Source: Pseudomonas cichorii (GTDB lineage Bacteria > Pseudomonadota > Gammaproteobacteria > Pseudomonadales > Pseudomonadaceae). From it: a stretch of DNA of 64,000 nt. The stretch covers positions 5,756,001-5,820,000 of the forward strand of contig NZ_CP074349.1 of assembly GCF_018343775.1 (NCBI RefSeq). The letters run 5' to 3'. The notes under the pieces are model-generated. The model was given only the letters and a program-made list of their open reading frames with translations, did no database searches and had not been told where the DNA came from. How positions within the stretch are numbered: position 1 is the first letter of the stretch; the number at the start of each line of letters is the position of its first letter. Shown in pieces: positions 24,631-34,362 of the stretch. A program made the position numbers and the translations under genes.

Positions 24631-26022
24631 TCAACTCAAAGCCGCAGCTCCAACCCGTGAAGCCTTGCGGCGGCGGGAAACCAGCAGACCGGCAGCGATA
24701 ACGCTCAGGCTGAGCACACCGGTAGCGATGATTTCTACACGATGGTCTTCCTGGAACAGCATCACCGTCAGTACGGCAACGATGAAGAAAATCGCAGCCC
24801 AGGTCAGCCACGGGAACAGCCACATCTTGAAGTCGATGGCCTCACCTTTGGCGATACGTTTCTGACGCATGCGCAACTGGGAAACGGCGATCACCAGATA
24901 CACCAGCAAGGCGATTGCGCCGGAGCTGGCGAGCAGGAATTCAAACACGGCGGCCGGAGCGACGTAGTTGGCAAACACGGTCAGGAAAGCTGCGGCGGTC
25001 GACATCATCACCGCCCAGTGAGGCGTGCCGCTCTTGCTGATGCGTGTGGAAACTGCAGGTGCATCGCCACGCTTGCCCAGGGAAAAGAGCATGCGCGAAG
25101 CGGTGTAGAGCGCGGAATTCAGGCAACTGGTCACTGCGACCAGCACCACCAGATCCACGATCAGTTTGGCGTTGGGAATCCCCATCACATCCAGCACCGT
25201 CTGATAGGAGCCCACTTCAGCCAGACGACTGTCGTTCCATGGCACCAGCGACACGACGATAAAGATCGAAACCAGATAGAACAGGAAGATCCGCCAGATC
25301 ACCGAGTTGGTGGCCTTGGTGATCTGCTTGCCCGGGTTCTTCGATTCGGCAGCCGCGATGGTCACGATCTCGGTCCCCATGAAGGAAAACATGGTGGTCA
25401 GCATTGCCGCCAGGACCGCGCCCAGACCGTTAGGCATGAAGCCCTGGGTATCGAACAAGTGGCTGACGCCGCTGACATTGCTGGTCGGCAGCAACCCGAA
25501 GATCGCCACGACACCCAGCACCACGAACGCAATGATCGCAACGACCTTGATCAGCGCGAACCAGAATTCGAACTCGCCGTAGTTCTTGACGCTGAACAGG
25601 TTGGTGGCCGTCAGCAGCAGCGTAATCACCAGCGTGAACACCCAGATGGCCACGTCGGGAAACCAGGCATGCAGAATGGTCGCAGCGGCGTTGGCTTCCA
25701 GCGGGATCACCAGCACCCAGAACCACCAGTACAACCAGCCGATGGTGAAACCGGCCCAGTGCCCGATGGCTCGGTCGGCATATGTGGAAAACGAACCGGT
25801 ATCAGGCGAGGCCACAGCCATTTCGGCCAGCATGCGCATCACCAGTACAACCAGCGTACCGGCTGCGGCATACGAAAGCAGCACGGCTGGGCCGGCTGCC
25901 GCAATCGCATGACCTGAACCTACGAACAAGCCTGCACCGATCACACCGGCAATCGACAGCATCGTGATGTGCCGAGGTTTCAGCCCCTGTTCAAGCTCGG
26001 AAGAGTTAGCGGTACTGCTCAT
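24631..26022 (-). CDS. gabP: GABA/amino acid permease (GabP-like, APC superfamily)
   Basis: This is a 463-residue amino acid-proton symporter with 12 predicted helices. LEQGLKPRHITMLSIAGVIG and AGLFVGSGHAIAAAGPAVLL near residues 9-50, and TGSFSTYADRAIGHWAGF near 77-94, are typical of GabP and related Pseudomonas permeases. The ATG at 26022 is chosen over the open frame further upstream because AAAGGTGG lies about seven bases ahead and the family starts MSSTANS-like. It imports GABA or a similar small amino acid. The exact substrate is inferred. It is convergent with the chemoreceptor gene. Confidence 0.82.
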   Translation of the reverse strand: MSSTANSSELEQGLKPRHITMLSIAGVIGAGLFVGSGHAIAAAGPAVLLSYAAAGTLVVLVMRMLAEMAVASPDTGSFSTYADRAIGHWAGFTIGWLYWWFWVLVIPLEANAAATILHAWFPDVAIWVFTLVITLLLTATNLFSVKNYGEFEFWFALIKVVAIIAFVVLGVVAIFGLLPTSNVSGVSHLFDTQGFMPNGLGAVLAAMLTTMFSFMGTEIVTIAAAESKNPGKQITKATNSVIWRIFLFYLVSIFIVVSLVPWNDSRLAEVGSYQTVLDVMGIPNAKLIVDLVVLVAVTSCLNSALYTASRMLFSLGKRGDAPAVSTRISKSGTPHWAVMMSTAAAFLTVFANYVAPAAVFEFLLASSGAIALLVYLVIAVSQLRMRQKRIAKGEAIDFKMWLFPWLTWAAIFFIVAVLTVMLFQEDHRVEIIATGVLSLSVIAAGLLVSRRRKASRVGAAALS

Positions 26023-26550
26023 GAAAACCACCTTTTGCAAGACGAGCGATACACACCGAAACCCCTCGTAAAAAGAAAGCAACGGTGCCGTTCTTTATTA
26101 TTTACGCAAAAAGTGCGCCAAAATATTTCAAAAACGACGTCGCACTTGGAACACAAGGCTTACAGCCCCGCAAGCACGGAAGTGAAAGAAAGAATTCTTT
26201 CTGTGGCCTGCAGGTTTTGTTACCGAACACCTCACGACTTACACACATTAATGCACCGAAAACACACACCCTGAATCGGTTAAGCTCGCATATGGTGCAA
26301 GGCAGCGCAAAAGCCCCTTCCAACACCCGGCCAAAGCTGGCAACATCGCGCCTTTTTCGCGCATTCCGGCTGGCAAACAGGCATCAAACAGACGCATCGC
26401 TTGCCTTGCGGCGACAGTCTGCTGCGATGATGCGACACCTATCGCATAACCCTGCCCGCCAGACCTGACGCTGTTGGTTGTCCTTCAAACCCTGTGCTAG
26501 CTTGGCGCTCGCCCCGGTCGAAGGGCGCACAAAATATATGAGGTCCCCAC
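26023..26550. other. 528-base intergenic region with divergent promoters
   Basis: No gene is supported in this stretch, although short frames exist. It separates the divergent permease and the ABC importer and must hold both promoters. A sigma-70-like set for the importer may be TTGTCC near 26477 with a TGTGCTAGCTT stretch near 26492, but the match is weak. No hairpin or repeat of note was seen. Confidence 0.4.
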
Positions 26551-27324
26551 ATGGCCGAGGCCACGCCCGCCCTGGAAATCCGCAATCTGCACAAGCGCTA
26601 CGGAAAGCTGGACGTGCTCAAAGGCATCTCGCTGACCGCTCGTGACGGTGATGTGATCTCGATCCTGGGTTCATCCGGTTCAGGCAAGTCCACGCTGCTT
26701 CGCTGCATCAACCTGCTGGAGAACCCTCATCAGGGTCAGATCCTGATGGCGGGTGAAGAACTGAAGCTCAAGGCCGCCAAGAATGGCGAGCTGGTCGCCG
26801 CCGATAACAGACAGATCAATCGCATGCGCAGCGAGATCGGTTTTGTGTTCCAGAACTTCAATCTGTGGCCGCACATGAGCGTGCTCGACAACATCATCGA
26901 AGCTCCGCGCCGGGTGCTGGGCCAGAGCAAGGCCGAAGCCATCGAAGTCGCTGAAGCGCTGCTGGCCAAAGTTGGCATCGCTGACAAACGCCACGCCTAC
27001 CCTGCACAGCTTTCCGGTGGCCAGCAGCAACGCGCCGCCATCGCACGCACGCTGGCCATGCAGCCTAAAGTGATTCTGTTCGATGAGCCGACCTCCGCGC
27101 TGGACCCGGAAATGGTCCAGGAAGTGCTCAACGTCATCCGCGCACTGGCCGAAGAAGGCCGGACTATGCTGCTGGTGACCCACGAAATGAGTTTTGCGCG
27201 ACAAGTTTCCAGTGAAGTCGTCTTTTTGCATCAGGGACAGGTCGAAGAACAGGGCACACCACAGCAAGTATTCGAGAACCCGCTGTCGGTAAGGTGTAAA
27301 CAATTCATGTCGAGCAATCTCTAA
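26551..27324 (+). CDS. polar amino acid ABC importer, ATP-binding protein (HisP-like)
   Basis: This is a 257-residue ABC ATPase: Walker A GSSGSGKST near residues 39-47, Q-loop VFQNFNLWPHMSV near 98, signature LSGGQQQRAAIAR near 155, Walker B VILFDEPTSALDP near 175-187, and the switch histidine in LVTHEM near 211. The sequence is of the polar amino acid uptake (PAAT) family, like HisP/ArtP/AotP. It heads a four-gene operon, ATPase, binding protein and two permeases. The ATG is preceded by GAGG. The amino acid carried is not certain. Confidence 0.9.
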   Translation: MAEATPALEIRNLHKRYGKLDVLKGISLTARDGDVISILGSSGSGKSTLLRCINLLENPHQGQILMAGEELKLKAAKNGELVAADNRQINRMRSEIGFVFQNFNLWPHMSVLDNIIEAPRRVLGQSKAEAIEVAEALLAKVGIADKRHAYPAQLSGGQQQRAAIARTLAMQPKVILFDEPTSALDPEMVQEVLNVIRALAEEGRTMLLVTHEMSFARQVSSEVVFLHQGQVEEQGTPQQVFENPLSVRCKQFMSSNL

Positions 27325-27338
27325 CGGAGCAACCCCCC

Positions 27339-28103
27339 ATGCAGATGTACAAGAAGTTCCTGCTGGCAGCCGCTGCCACTGTGGCACTCAGCAGCAGTGC
27401 TTTTGCTGAAACCCTGAAAATGGGCATCGAAGCCGCTTACCCGCCGTTCAACAACAAGGACGCCAGCGGGCAGGTCGTCGGTTTCGACTACGAAATCGGC
27501 CAGGCCCTGTGCGCCAAGATGAAAGTCGAGTGCTCGGTCGTCACTTCCGACTGGGACGGCATCATTCCGGCACTCAACTCCAGAAAGTTCGACTTCCTGA
27601 TCTCGTCATTGTCGATTACAGACGAGCGCAAGCAGGCTGTGGATTTCACCAATCCGTATTATTCCAACAAGCTGCAGTTCATCGCGCCGAAAGATTCGCA
27701 GATCAACACCGAAACCGTCGAAGCCGCCAAGGCGTCGCTCAGCGGCAAGATCATCGGCGCCCAGCGCGCCACACTGTCCGGCACCTGGCTTGAAGACAAG
27801 CTGGGCGACAGCGTGACCATCAAGCTCTACGACACTCAGGAAAACGCCTACCTCGACCTGGCTTCCGGTCGTGTCGACGCCATGCTGGCCGACAAATACG
27901 TCAGCTACGAGTGGCTGAAAAGCGACGCTGGCAAGAACTTCGAGTTCAAAGGTGATCCCGTCGAGCAGAACGACAAGATCGGCATTGCAGTGCGCAAGGG
28001 CGACCCGCTGCGCGAAAGACTCAATGACGCTCTGAAAGAAATCATCGCTGACGGCACCTACAAGAAGATCAACGACAAGTACTTCCCGTTCAGCATTCTC
28101 TGA
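27339..28103 (+). CDS. polar amino acid ABC importer, periplasmic binding protein
   Basis: This is a 254-residue SBP_bac_3 protein. The signal peptide KKFLLAAAATVALSSSAFA ends in AFA-E at about residue 24. LKMGIEAAYPPFNNKDASGQ, VVGFDYEIGQALC and SDWDGIIPALNSRKFDFLIS are the canonical ligand-binding stretches, and the second lobe carries the SGTWLED and LADKYVSYEWL parts. It is of the lysine/arginine/ornithine/histidine type; basic amino acids are the likely ligands, by similarity only. It starts 15 bases after the ATPase gene with CGGAG nine bases ahead. Confidence 0.9.
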   Translation: MQMYKKFLLAAAATVALSSSAFAETLKMGIEAAYPPFNNKDASGQVVGFDYEIGQALCAKMKVECSVVTSDWDGIIPALNSRKFDFLISSLSITDERKQAVDFTNPYYSNKLQFIAPKDSQINTETVEAAKASLSGKIIGAQRATLSGTWLEDKLGDSVTIKLYDTQENAYLDLASGRVDAMLADKYVSYEWLKSDAGKNFEFKGDPVEQNDKIGIAVRKGDPLRERLNDALKEIIADGTYKKINDKYFPFSIL

Positions 28104-28169
28104 TCTGCCTGACGTGGCCGTTGCGTCTTTCCTGAAGGCGTGACGGCCCGTCCCTAGCAAAGCCTGCCC

Positions 28170-28865
28170 ATGAATATTGACCTCCAAGGATTCGGCCCGG
28201 CCCTTGCGGCTGGTGCGCTGATGACTGTTCAGCTTGCCCTCTCGGCCCTGTGTCTGGGGCTGATACTGGGGCTGCTCGGCGCCCTGGCCAAAACCTCGCC
28301 TTACAAGCCGCTGCAATGGCTGGGCGGTACTTACTCGACGCTGGTGCGCGGTATTCCTGAATTGCTCTGGGTGTTGCTGATTTACTTCGGCACCGTCAAC
28401 GGCATGCGCGCCCTGGGCGAAATGCTCGGCATTCCAGACCTTGAGCTCAACGCCTTTGCTGCGGGTGTCATTGCCCTGGGCCTGTGCTTTGGCGCCTATG
28501 CGACCGAAGTCTTTCGCGGCGCTATCCTGGCCATTCCCAAAGGCCACCGCGAAGCCGGCCTGGCGCTGGGCATGTCGCGTTCGCGCATCCTCTTCAAACT
28601 CATCCTGCCGCAGATGTGGCGCATCGCGCTGCCGGGCCTGGGCAACCTGTTCATGATTCTGATGAAAGACACCGCACTGGTTTCAGTGATCGGCCTGGAA
28701 GAAATCATGCGGCACTCGCAGATTGCCGTCAGCGTCACCAAGGACGCTTTCGTGTTCTATCTGGTCGCCGCCTTCATGTACCTGGCCCTGACCATTCTGG
28801 CCATGATCGGCATGCACTTTCTGGAAAAACGTGCCGCTCGCGGCTTCGTGAGGAGCGCGTCATGA
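28170..28865 (+). CDS. polar amino acid ABC importer, permease 1 (HisQ-like)
   Basis: This is a 231-residue inner-membrane permease with about five helices. The EAA loop is seen as GHREAGLALGMSRSRILFKL near 125-145, the ATPase contact. The first helix, MTVQLALSALCLGLILGLLG, and VRGIPELLWVLLIYFG near 60-75 fit the HisQ/ArtQ group. It overlaps the second permease by four bases (ATGA) and belongs with the ATPase and binding protein just upstream. The 66-base gap before it holds no gene. Confidence 0.9.
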   Translation: MNIDLQGFGPALAAGALMTVQLALSALCLGLILGLLGALAKTSPYKPLQWLGGTYSTLVRGIPELLWVLLIYFGTVNGMRALGEMLGIPDLELNAFAAGVIALGLCFGAYATEVFRGAILAIPKGHREAGLALGMSRSRILFKLILPQMWRIALPGLGNLFMILMKDTALVSVIGLEEIMRHSQIAVSVTKDAFVFYLVAAFMYLALTILAMIGMHFLEKRAARGFVRSAS

Positions 28866-29551
28866 ACTGGGAAGTCATCATCAAGTGGCTGCCGAAACTG
28901 GCGCAGGGCGCAACCCTGACCCTGGAACTGGTGGCGATTGCGGTTACCGCCGGTCTGATCATCGCCATCCCGCTGGGTATCGCCCGCTCGTCGAAACATC
29001 TGTACGTGCGTGCGCTGCCTTATGCCTACATCTTCTTCTTTCGCGGCACACCGTTGCTGGTGCAACTGTTTCTGGTCTATTACGGGCTGGCGCAATTCGA
29101 GGCCGTGCGCAAAGGGCCACTGTGGCCGTACCTGCGCGACCCGTTCTGGTGTGCCGTCATCACCATGACCCTGCATACCGCTGCCTACATTGCCGAGATT
29201 CTGCGCGGCGCCATCCAGGCCGTTCCGGTAGGAGAGGTAGAGGCTGCACGGGCGCTGGGCATGTCCAAGTGGAAAGCGCTGTTCTACATCATCCTGCCTC
29301 GCGCAGCCCGCATCGGCCTGCCCGCCTACAGCAACGAAGTGATTCTGATGCTCAAGGCCAGTGCCCTGGCGAGCACCGTCACTCTGCTGGAACTGACCGG
29401 CATGGCACGAACCATCATTGCCCGTACTTACCTGCCGGTGGAGATTTTCTTCGCGGCGGGCATGTTCTATCTGATCATGGCCTATGTGCTGGTCCAGGGG
29501 TTCAGATTGCTGGAACGGATATTGCGCGTAGACGCCAGCCAAGGGCGCTGA
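28862..29551 (+). CDS. polar amino acid ABC importer, permease 2 (HisM-like)
   Basis: This is a 229-residue inner-membrane permease of the HisM/ArtM group. It begins with an N-terminal periplasmic/helix stretch (ATLTLELVAIAVTAGLIIAI), then FFRGTPLLVQLFLVYYG near 58-74, and the EAA loop GEVEAARALGMSKWKALFYI near 123-142. It forms the membrane channel with the first permease. Its start overlaps the previous stop by ATGA. It is the last ABC gene; 51 bases later the methyltransferase gene begins on the same strand. Confidence 0.9.
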   Translation: MNWEVIIKWLPKLAQGATLTLELVAIAVTAGLIIAIPLGIARSSKHLYVRALPYAYIFFFRGTPLLVQLFLVYYGLAQFEAVRKGPLWPYLRDPFWCAVITMTLHTAAYIAEILRGAIQAVPVGEVEAARALGMSKWKALFYIILPRAARIGLPAYSNEVILMLKASALASTVTLLELTGMARTIIARTYLPVEIFFAAGMFYLIMAYVLVQGFRLLERILRVDASQGR

Positions 29552-29602
29552 TATGAAGGGGGCTGGCTTTTACAGAGTCAGCCCTCACACCCGGTCACCA
29601 TC

Positions 29603-30820
29603 ATGCCTTCTGACACTTGCTTGCAGGATGAACACATTCGCAGCCGCTTTCGGGCGCTGGACAGTTTTCTGTTCGCGCATCAGGCGCTGTGGCGACCCAA
29701 GCCTTTCACGCACCTGCACATGCCGTGGGAGCAACGTTATCCGACACTGGCCCAGTGGCTGCGACTGCGCACGCTGGATGAGGCCGAAGCCGCACACAAC
29801 CACCCCGAACGCCTCGACGCGCCCTACCCCTTTGCGCAACTGGCGGATGAAGCCTATGAGCTGGGGCATCTCGGCGAGCTGCCTGCCTATCCGCTCGAAC
29901 CTGTGGAACCACGCCAGAGCGTCGATGTACCGGGCCGTAAATGGCAACAGATCGAGGCCTTTGCCAGCCACCTGCAAGCCCGACAAAGCAAGACGCACTG
30001 GCTCGACTGGTGTTCGGGCAAAGGACATCTGGGCCGTCGCCTGACACACAGTGGACAGAAACTGACCTGCCTTGAACGGGACCCGGCCCTGATCGAAGCC
30101 GGTCGCAAACTCAGCGCCCGGCAACACATCGATGCCGAGCATCTACAGCAGGATGTCATGGCCGATGACACCTGGCGCCACCTCAAGCCCGAACACACGC
30201 CCGTCGCCCTGCACGCCTGCGGCGATCTGCATGTGCAATTGATGCAGGTCGCCAGCCAGACAGGCTGCATACAAATGGCCATTGCCCCGTGCTGTTACAA
30301 CCGCACACGGTTCGACGAGTATCAGGCGCTCTCCAGCGAAGGCCGCAGCTCCGCTTTGAAGCTGTCTCGGGACGAACTGGGCCTGCCACTGAGCGAAACC
30401 GTCACCGCGGGCGCTCGGGTCCGCCGTCAACGCGACACCTCAATGGCTCGCCGCCTTGGGTTTGACCTGCTGCAACGCCAGTTGCGGGGCGTCGATGAAT
30501 ATTTGCCCACTCCCTCGCTGCCCGTGAGCTGGCTGGATAAACCCTACAGCGACTACTGCCGCGAGCTGGCAGAGATGAAAAACCTACCAGCACCCGGCAA
30601 GCAGAACTGGGCCGAACTGGAGGCCGCTGGCTGGCAAAGACTGGCTGAAGTTCGAAACCTGGAACTGGTGCGCAACCTGTTCCGTCGACCTCTGGAGTTA
30701 TGGCTGGTGCTGGATCGAGCCATGTATGTGCAGGAACATGGCTACAACGTCAGCGTCGGCACCTTCTGCGACAGCCAGCTCACCCCTCGCAACCTGCTGG
30801 TACTGGCACAAAAACAATGA
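29603..30820 (+). CDS. SAM-dependent methyltransferase (Methyltransf_32-like)
   Basis: This is a 405-residue protein with a central class I methyltransferase domain. The glycine-rich SAM motif is HWLDWCSGKGHLGRRLTHSG near 132-150, the acidic end of strand 2 is in TCLERDP near 155, and the later motifs are ALHACGDLHVQLM and MAIAPCCYNRTRF. The CGDLH/CCYN pair is typical of the Methyltransf_32 group (METTL25/RRNAD-like), thought to act on RNA or protein. The N-terminal 120 residues are unassigned and specific to pseudomonads. It may be cotranscribed with the ABC importer. Substrate unknown. Confidence 0.8.
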   Translation: MPSDTCLQDEHIRSRFRALDSFLFAHQALWRPKPFTHLHMPWEQRYPTLAQWLRLRTLDEAEAAHNHPERLDAPYPFAQLADEAYELGHLGELPAYPLEPVEPRQSVDVPGRKWQQIEAFASHLQARQSKTHWLDWCSGKGHLGRRLTHSGQKLTCLERDPALIEAGRKLSARQHIDAEHLQQDVMADDTWRHLKPEHTPVALHACGDLHVQLMQVASQTGCIQMAIAPCCYNRTRFDEYQALSSEGRSSALKLSRDELGLPLSETVTAGARVRRQRDTSMARRLGFDLLQRQLRGVDEYLPTPSLPVSWLDKPYSDYCRELAEMKNLPAPGKQNWAELEAAGWQRLAEVRNLELVRNLFRRPLELWLVLDRAMYVQEHGYNVSVGTFCDSQLTPRNLLVLAQKQ

Positions 30821-31163
30821 CCCCAATCAACGGAACACCCTGTGGATAACTCTGTTGATGAAAATTCAGACAGATGTTTTAAAACCTTAGTGCGCCAGTT
30901 ACTGAAGCGCCTTGTTTTTTCCTGACACCCCGGTCAGAAGCCGCGAAAAACGGCACTTCGCGGCAAAACGCGAACATCCGCACGGATCGGCGGAAAAATC
31001 GTTTTCATTCTGAACGGGTTGTGCATAAAGGCTCTGGGACAAGGTGTTTTTGAAGACAGTGTGGGAAGCCACTGTACGCAGGTTAGTCGACCGGTGAGCC
31101 AAGAACCGGCGCACCCGAAGGTGCCCTGCGCACAGCCGCCATTAAGGAATGGGCTGCGAGAAT
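30821..31163. other. 343-base intergenic region, no gene seen
   Basis: Apart from a DnaA-box-like TGTGGATAA at 30841-30849 near its left end, nothing stands out: no supported gene, tRNA or clear terminator. The minus-strand frame 30899-31114 has no family features and is rejected. Confidence 0.4.
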
Positions 31164-31493
31164 TTATCTGCGTGCCAGTTCATGTTTGACGCATTGTTCA
31201 TAGTAGGTTTGCTTGATGGCGGCGGGTTTGAGACGAGACGAACTTTTATAGGTCTGTTCCGTGATGCCCATGGCGGTCATGCGCATCCAGGGTTGAGGGA
31301 ACTTGCGAGCCTGCAGTTTGTTGCGCGCGCCATAGAGAGAAATCCCGGCAAGCTTCGACTCCTGAGCCCCCGCCGCAATGCCCGAACCCCATGTGCATAT
31401 CGAGCGAGTGCTCTTGGTCAACTCCTTGGCCTGAACCCCGACCGAAACGCCGGCCAGGACAAACACCGCAACGGTCAATGCAAAACTCCGCAT
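31164..31493 (-). CDS. small secreted protein of unknown function
   Basis: This is a 109-residue protein from the ATG at 31493. MRSFALTVAVFVLAGVSVGV ending QA-K is a Sec signal peptide. The mature part starts KELTKSTRSICTWGSGIAAG and carries two cysteines (about residues 32 and 103) that could form a disulfide, and a helical basic C terminus. A TTG five codons earlier is an alternative start. No family is named. Base composition is core-like. It is likely a periplasmic protein of pseudomonads. Confidence 0.6.
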   Translation of the reverse strand: MRSFALTVAVFVLAGVSVGVQAKELTKSTRSICTWGSGIAAGAQESKLAGISLYGARNKLQARKFPQPWMRMTAMGITEQTYKSSSRLKPAAIKQTYYEQCVKHELARR

Positions 31494-31601
31494 AGCGCCA
31501 GCACCCAAGCTTCTGAAAGGAAGGCGAGTTTGCCAACGAAACAGAAATCAAAGGGCCAGCTATGTGCTTCTTTTCAGGGGTGTTTTTTGAATGTGGCGCT
31601 G

Positions 31602-31653
31602 GTTCGCGAACGAATTCACTTACGGTGTGTGAGAGCGAATTCATTCGCGAAGG
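31602..31653. repeat. REP palindrome pair
   Basis: TTCGCGAACGAATTCACT at 31602 and GAGCGAATTCATTCGCGAAG near 31633-31652 are inverted copies of the window's REP unit. They lie between the two minus-strand genes, directly after the dehydratase stop. Confidence 0.8.
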
Positions 31654-31655
31654 CT

Positions 31656-32930
31656 TCAAAACCTCGGCTTGACGGTCTTCCAGTCCGGCTTGTAACGCTG
31701 CATCTGTTTCACATCATCGCGCTGACGGATGCCGCAGCTCAGGTATTGGTCGTGTAGTTTGCCCAACTGGTCGTAATCCAGCTCCAGCCCAAGGCCTGGA
31801 GCGCGGGTGATTTTTACGCAGCCGTCGACGATGGGTAACTTGCCGCCTTTTATCACTTCTTCATCCGGCTCCTGCCAGGGGTAATGGGTGTCGCAGGCGT
31901 AATCCAGATTGGGGACCGAAGCAGCGACATGGGCCATGGCCATCAGGCTGATGCCCAAGTGCGAGTTGGAATGCATGGACACGCCAAGACCAAAGGTCTG
32001 GCACATTTTCGACAGGGCCTGGGTATCGCGTAGTCCGCCCCAGTAATGATGATCGGCAAGAACGATCTGCACGCTGTTCAGCGCAACGCTACGGCGGAAC
32101 TCATCGAAATCGGTCACGACCATGTTGGTGGCCAGCGGTAAGCCAGTGCGCTTGTGCAATTCGGACATGCCTTCGAGCGTCGGCGTCGGGTCTTCGTAAT
32201 ATTGCAGGTCATCACCCAGCAATTCAGCCATGCGGATGGAAGTTTCCAGCGACCAGTTGGCATTGGGGTCAATACGCAGCGGGTAACCGGGGAATGCCCT
32301 CTTCAGGGCCTTGATACAGGCGACTTCATGCTCAGGCTGCAACGCACCGGCCTTGAGCTTGATGCTCTTGAAGCCATAAGCCTCGATCATGCGTCGGGCC
32401 TGAGCCACGATCTGCTCTTCGTTCAGGGCTTCGCCCCAATTGTCCGGCTTGTAAGGCGAGTCGATATGCTGCGCGTACTTGAAGAACAGATAGGCGCTGA
32501 ACGGCACCTCATCACGAATCGCGCCGCCCAGAAGATCCACCAGCGGCACGTTCAGGTAATGGGCCTGAAGGTCCAGAAACGCGACTTCAAAAGCCGAGTA
32601 AGCGTTGCTGACTGCCTTGCTGGCATGAGAGCCGGGCGCCAGTTCCGCACCAGCCAGGCTGTCGGTCTTGTTGGTTGCCACAGTAGCTTGCACGATAGCC
32701 CGCAACTGGTTGAGGTTGAACGGATCAAGGCCGATCAACTGGTCTTTCACACGCTCCTGAATCGCCAGCGCCGGAGCGTCACCGTAGCTCTCGCCCAAAC
32801 CTATATAGCCGTTGTCGCTCTCGATCTCGATGATCGAGCGCAGCGCGAAGGGTTCGTGAATGCCACTGGCATTGAGCAGCGGCGGATCGCGAAAGGCGAT
32901 GGGGGTCACGGTCACTCTTTTGATTTTCAA
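31656..32930 (-). CDS. enolase-superfamily sugar acid dehydratase (glucarate dehydratase subgroup)
   Basis: This is a 424-residue enzyme. The N-terminal capping domain is at about 1-130 and the barrel at about 140-400. The barrel has the base pair Lys191/Lys193 in SIKLKAG, metal ligands Asp221 (RIDPNANW), Glu246 (YYEDP) and Asn269, and the Asp293/His320 dyad in LADHHYWGG and SMHSNSHLG. This set, including the KxK spacing to the first metal ligand, fits glucarate dehydratase-type members that eliminate water from an acid sugar. The protein is shorter than GudD, so the substrate may differ. The MFS carrier gene lies just upstream (21 bases) and the LysR gene diverges from it. Confidence 0.82.
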   Translation of the reverse strand: MKIKRVTVTPIAFRDPPLLNASGIHEPFALRSIIEIESDNGYIGLGESYGDAPALAIQERVKDQLIGLDPFNLNQLRAIVQATVATNKTDSLAGAELAPGSHASKAVSNAYSAFEVAFLDLQAHYLNVPLVDLLGGAIRDEVPFSAYLFFKYAQHIDSPYKPDNWGEALNEEQIVAQARRMIEAYGFKSIKLKAGALQPEHEVACIKALKRAFPGYPLRIDPNANWSLETSIRMAELLGDDLQYYEDPTPTLEGMSELHKRTGLPLATNMVVTDFDEFRRSVALNSVQIVLADHHYWGGLRDTQALSKMCQTFGLGVSMHSNSHLGISLMAMAHVAASVPNLDYACDTHYPWQEPDEEVIKGGKLPIVDGCVKITRAPGLGLELDYDQLGKLHDQYLSCGIRQRDDVKQMQRYKPDWKTVKPRF

Positions 32931-32951
32931 GGTAATGCTCCCGATCAGATA

Positions 32952-34298
32952 TCAATGTGTTGCAGCGCGACCAGGCACCGCCGCTTCGGCAGACTTGCCC
33001 TGTCGGTTGGCGGGCGTTGTACGGGCAAAGAAGATCACCACGGCGGCCAGCAGCGAGGTTGCCGCCAGCCCATACAGGCCGCCTTCGATGGAGCCTGTGG
33101 TCTGCTCCAGAATCCCGAAGGTCGTAGGCGCGACGAAGCCGCCCAGGTTGCCGATGGAGTTGATCAGCGCGATCACCGCCGCAGCGATGCGGGCGTCCAG
33201 ATAGCTTTGCGGGATCGGCCAGAACAGCGCCGATGCAGCCTTGAAGCCGATGGCGGCAAAACAGATGGCCACGAAGGCAAAAACAGGCCCGCCGGTTGTC
33301 GACATGAACATGCCGAACGAAGCGATAACCAGCGTCAGCGCAACCCAGGCCTGCTGGAATTTCCACTTGCTGGCCATGGCGGCAAAGCCATACATCGCCA
33401 CGATGGAAATGATCCAGGGCACCGAGTTGAACAGGCCAACCTGAAAATCGCCCAGATTGCCCATTTTCTTGATCATGCTGGGCAACCAGAAGGTCGCGCC
33501 GTAGATGGTCAGGGCGATGGAGAAGTAGATGAAGCAGAACAGCGCGATCTGCCGGTCGGCCAGCAGCTTGAACATCGAAGGCCTGGCGACCTGCACAGCC
33601 TCACGATCACGCTGCTCCTGGGCAATGGCCGCAATCAGTACACTTTTTTCTTCCTCACTCAGCCATTTCGCTTCGCTCGGATGGGACTGCAACCAGAACC
33701 AGACGAACCCGCAGAGCAGCACGGAGGCAAAGCCTTCGATCAGAAACATCCACTGCCAGCCATGCAGGCCGAGCCCCGAGATATGCAATAGCGCACCGGA
33801 AACCGGCCCGGAGATCACCGAAGCGATGGCTGAACCGCTGAGGAAAACCGCCATGGTCTTGCCGCGTTCGGAAGACGGCAGCCATTGGGTGAAGTAGTAA
33901 ATGATGCCGGGGAAAAAGCCGGCTTCGGCCGCGCCAAGGATGAAGCGCAACACATAGAAACTGGTTTCCCCGCGCACGAACGCCATGGCCATGGCTGCGG
34001 CGCCCCATGTGAACATGATGCGCGTCAGCCAGACGCGGGCGCCGTAGCGCTGCAGCAACATATTGGACGGGACCTCGAACAGCGCGTAGCCGACGAAAAA
34101 CAACCCGGCACCCAACCCGTAGGCTGCGGCACCAATGCCCAGATCGGTTTCCAGGTGGCTGCGCACGAAGCCGATGTTCACGCGGTCGATGTAGTTGACG
34201 ATGAACATCACCACAAACAGCGGCAGCACATGGCGCTTCACTTTGGCCGCTGCCCGGGCAAGCACGGCAGGGTCGGAGGGGCTCTGGAGGTTCTTCAA
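32952..34298 (-). CDS. MFS sugar-acid/anion symporter (ACS family, GudP-like)
   Basis: This is a 448-residue transporter with 12 predicted helices. FIVNYIDRVNIGFVRSHLET near residue 32 and LGAAEAGFFPGIIYYFTQWL near 120 are hallmarks of the anion:cation symporter family (glucarate, galactonate, tartrate, phthalate carriers). The TTG at 34298 is taken as start because GGGAG lies eight bases upstream. The open frame continues to 34487, overlapping the LysR gene, which is unlikely to be coding. With the dehydratase 21 bases downstream it forms an uptake-and-dehydration operon. Confidence 0.85.
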   Translation of the reverse strand: MKNLQSPSDPAVLARAAAKVKRHVLPLFVVMFIVNYIDRVNIGFVRSHLETDLGIGAAAYGLGAGLFFVGYALFEVPSNMLLQRYGARVWLTRIMFTWGAAAMAMAFVRGETSFYVLRFILGAAEAGFFPGIIYYFTQWLPSSERGKTMAVFLSGSAIASVISGPVSGALLHISGLGLHGWQWMFLIEGFASVLLCGFVWFWLQSHPSEAKWLSEEEKSVLIAAIAQEQRDREAVQVARPSMFKLLADRQIALFCFIYFSIALTIYGATFWLPSMIKKMGNLGDFQVGLFNSVPWIISIVAMYGFAAMASKWKFQQAWVALTLVIASFGMFMSTTGGPVFAFVAICFAAIGFKAASALFWPIPQSYLDARIAAAVIALINSIGNLGGFVAPTTFGILEQTTGSIEGGLYGLAATSLLAAVVIFFARTTPANRQGKSAEAAVPGRAATH

Positions 34299-34362
34299 GA
34301 TGCGACTCCCGTTCTTTGTTTTTGTAGGGACGAGTCGATCATGGACGCGGGGATTGTTACCG

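Noticed and set aside
24742..25917. 391-residue plus-strand frame opposite gabP
   Set aside because: It is a mirror frame, rich in His, Gln and Arg, with no domain.
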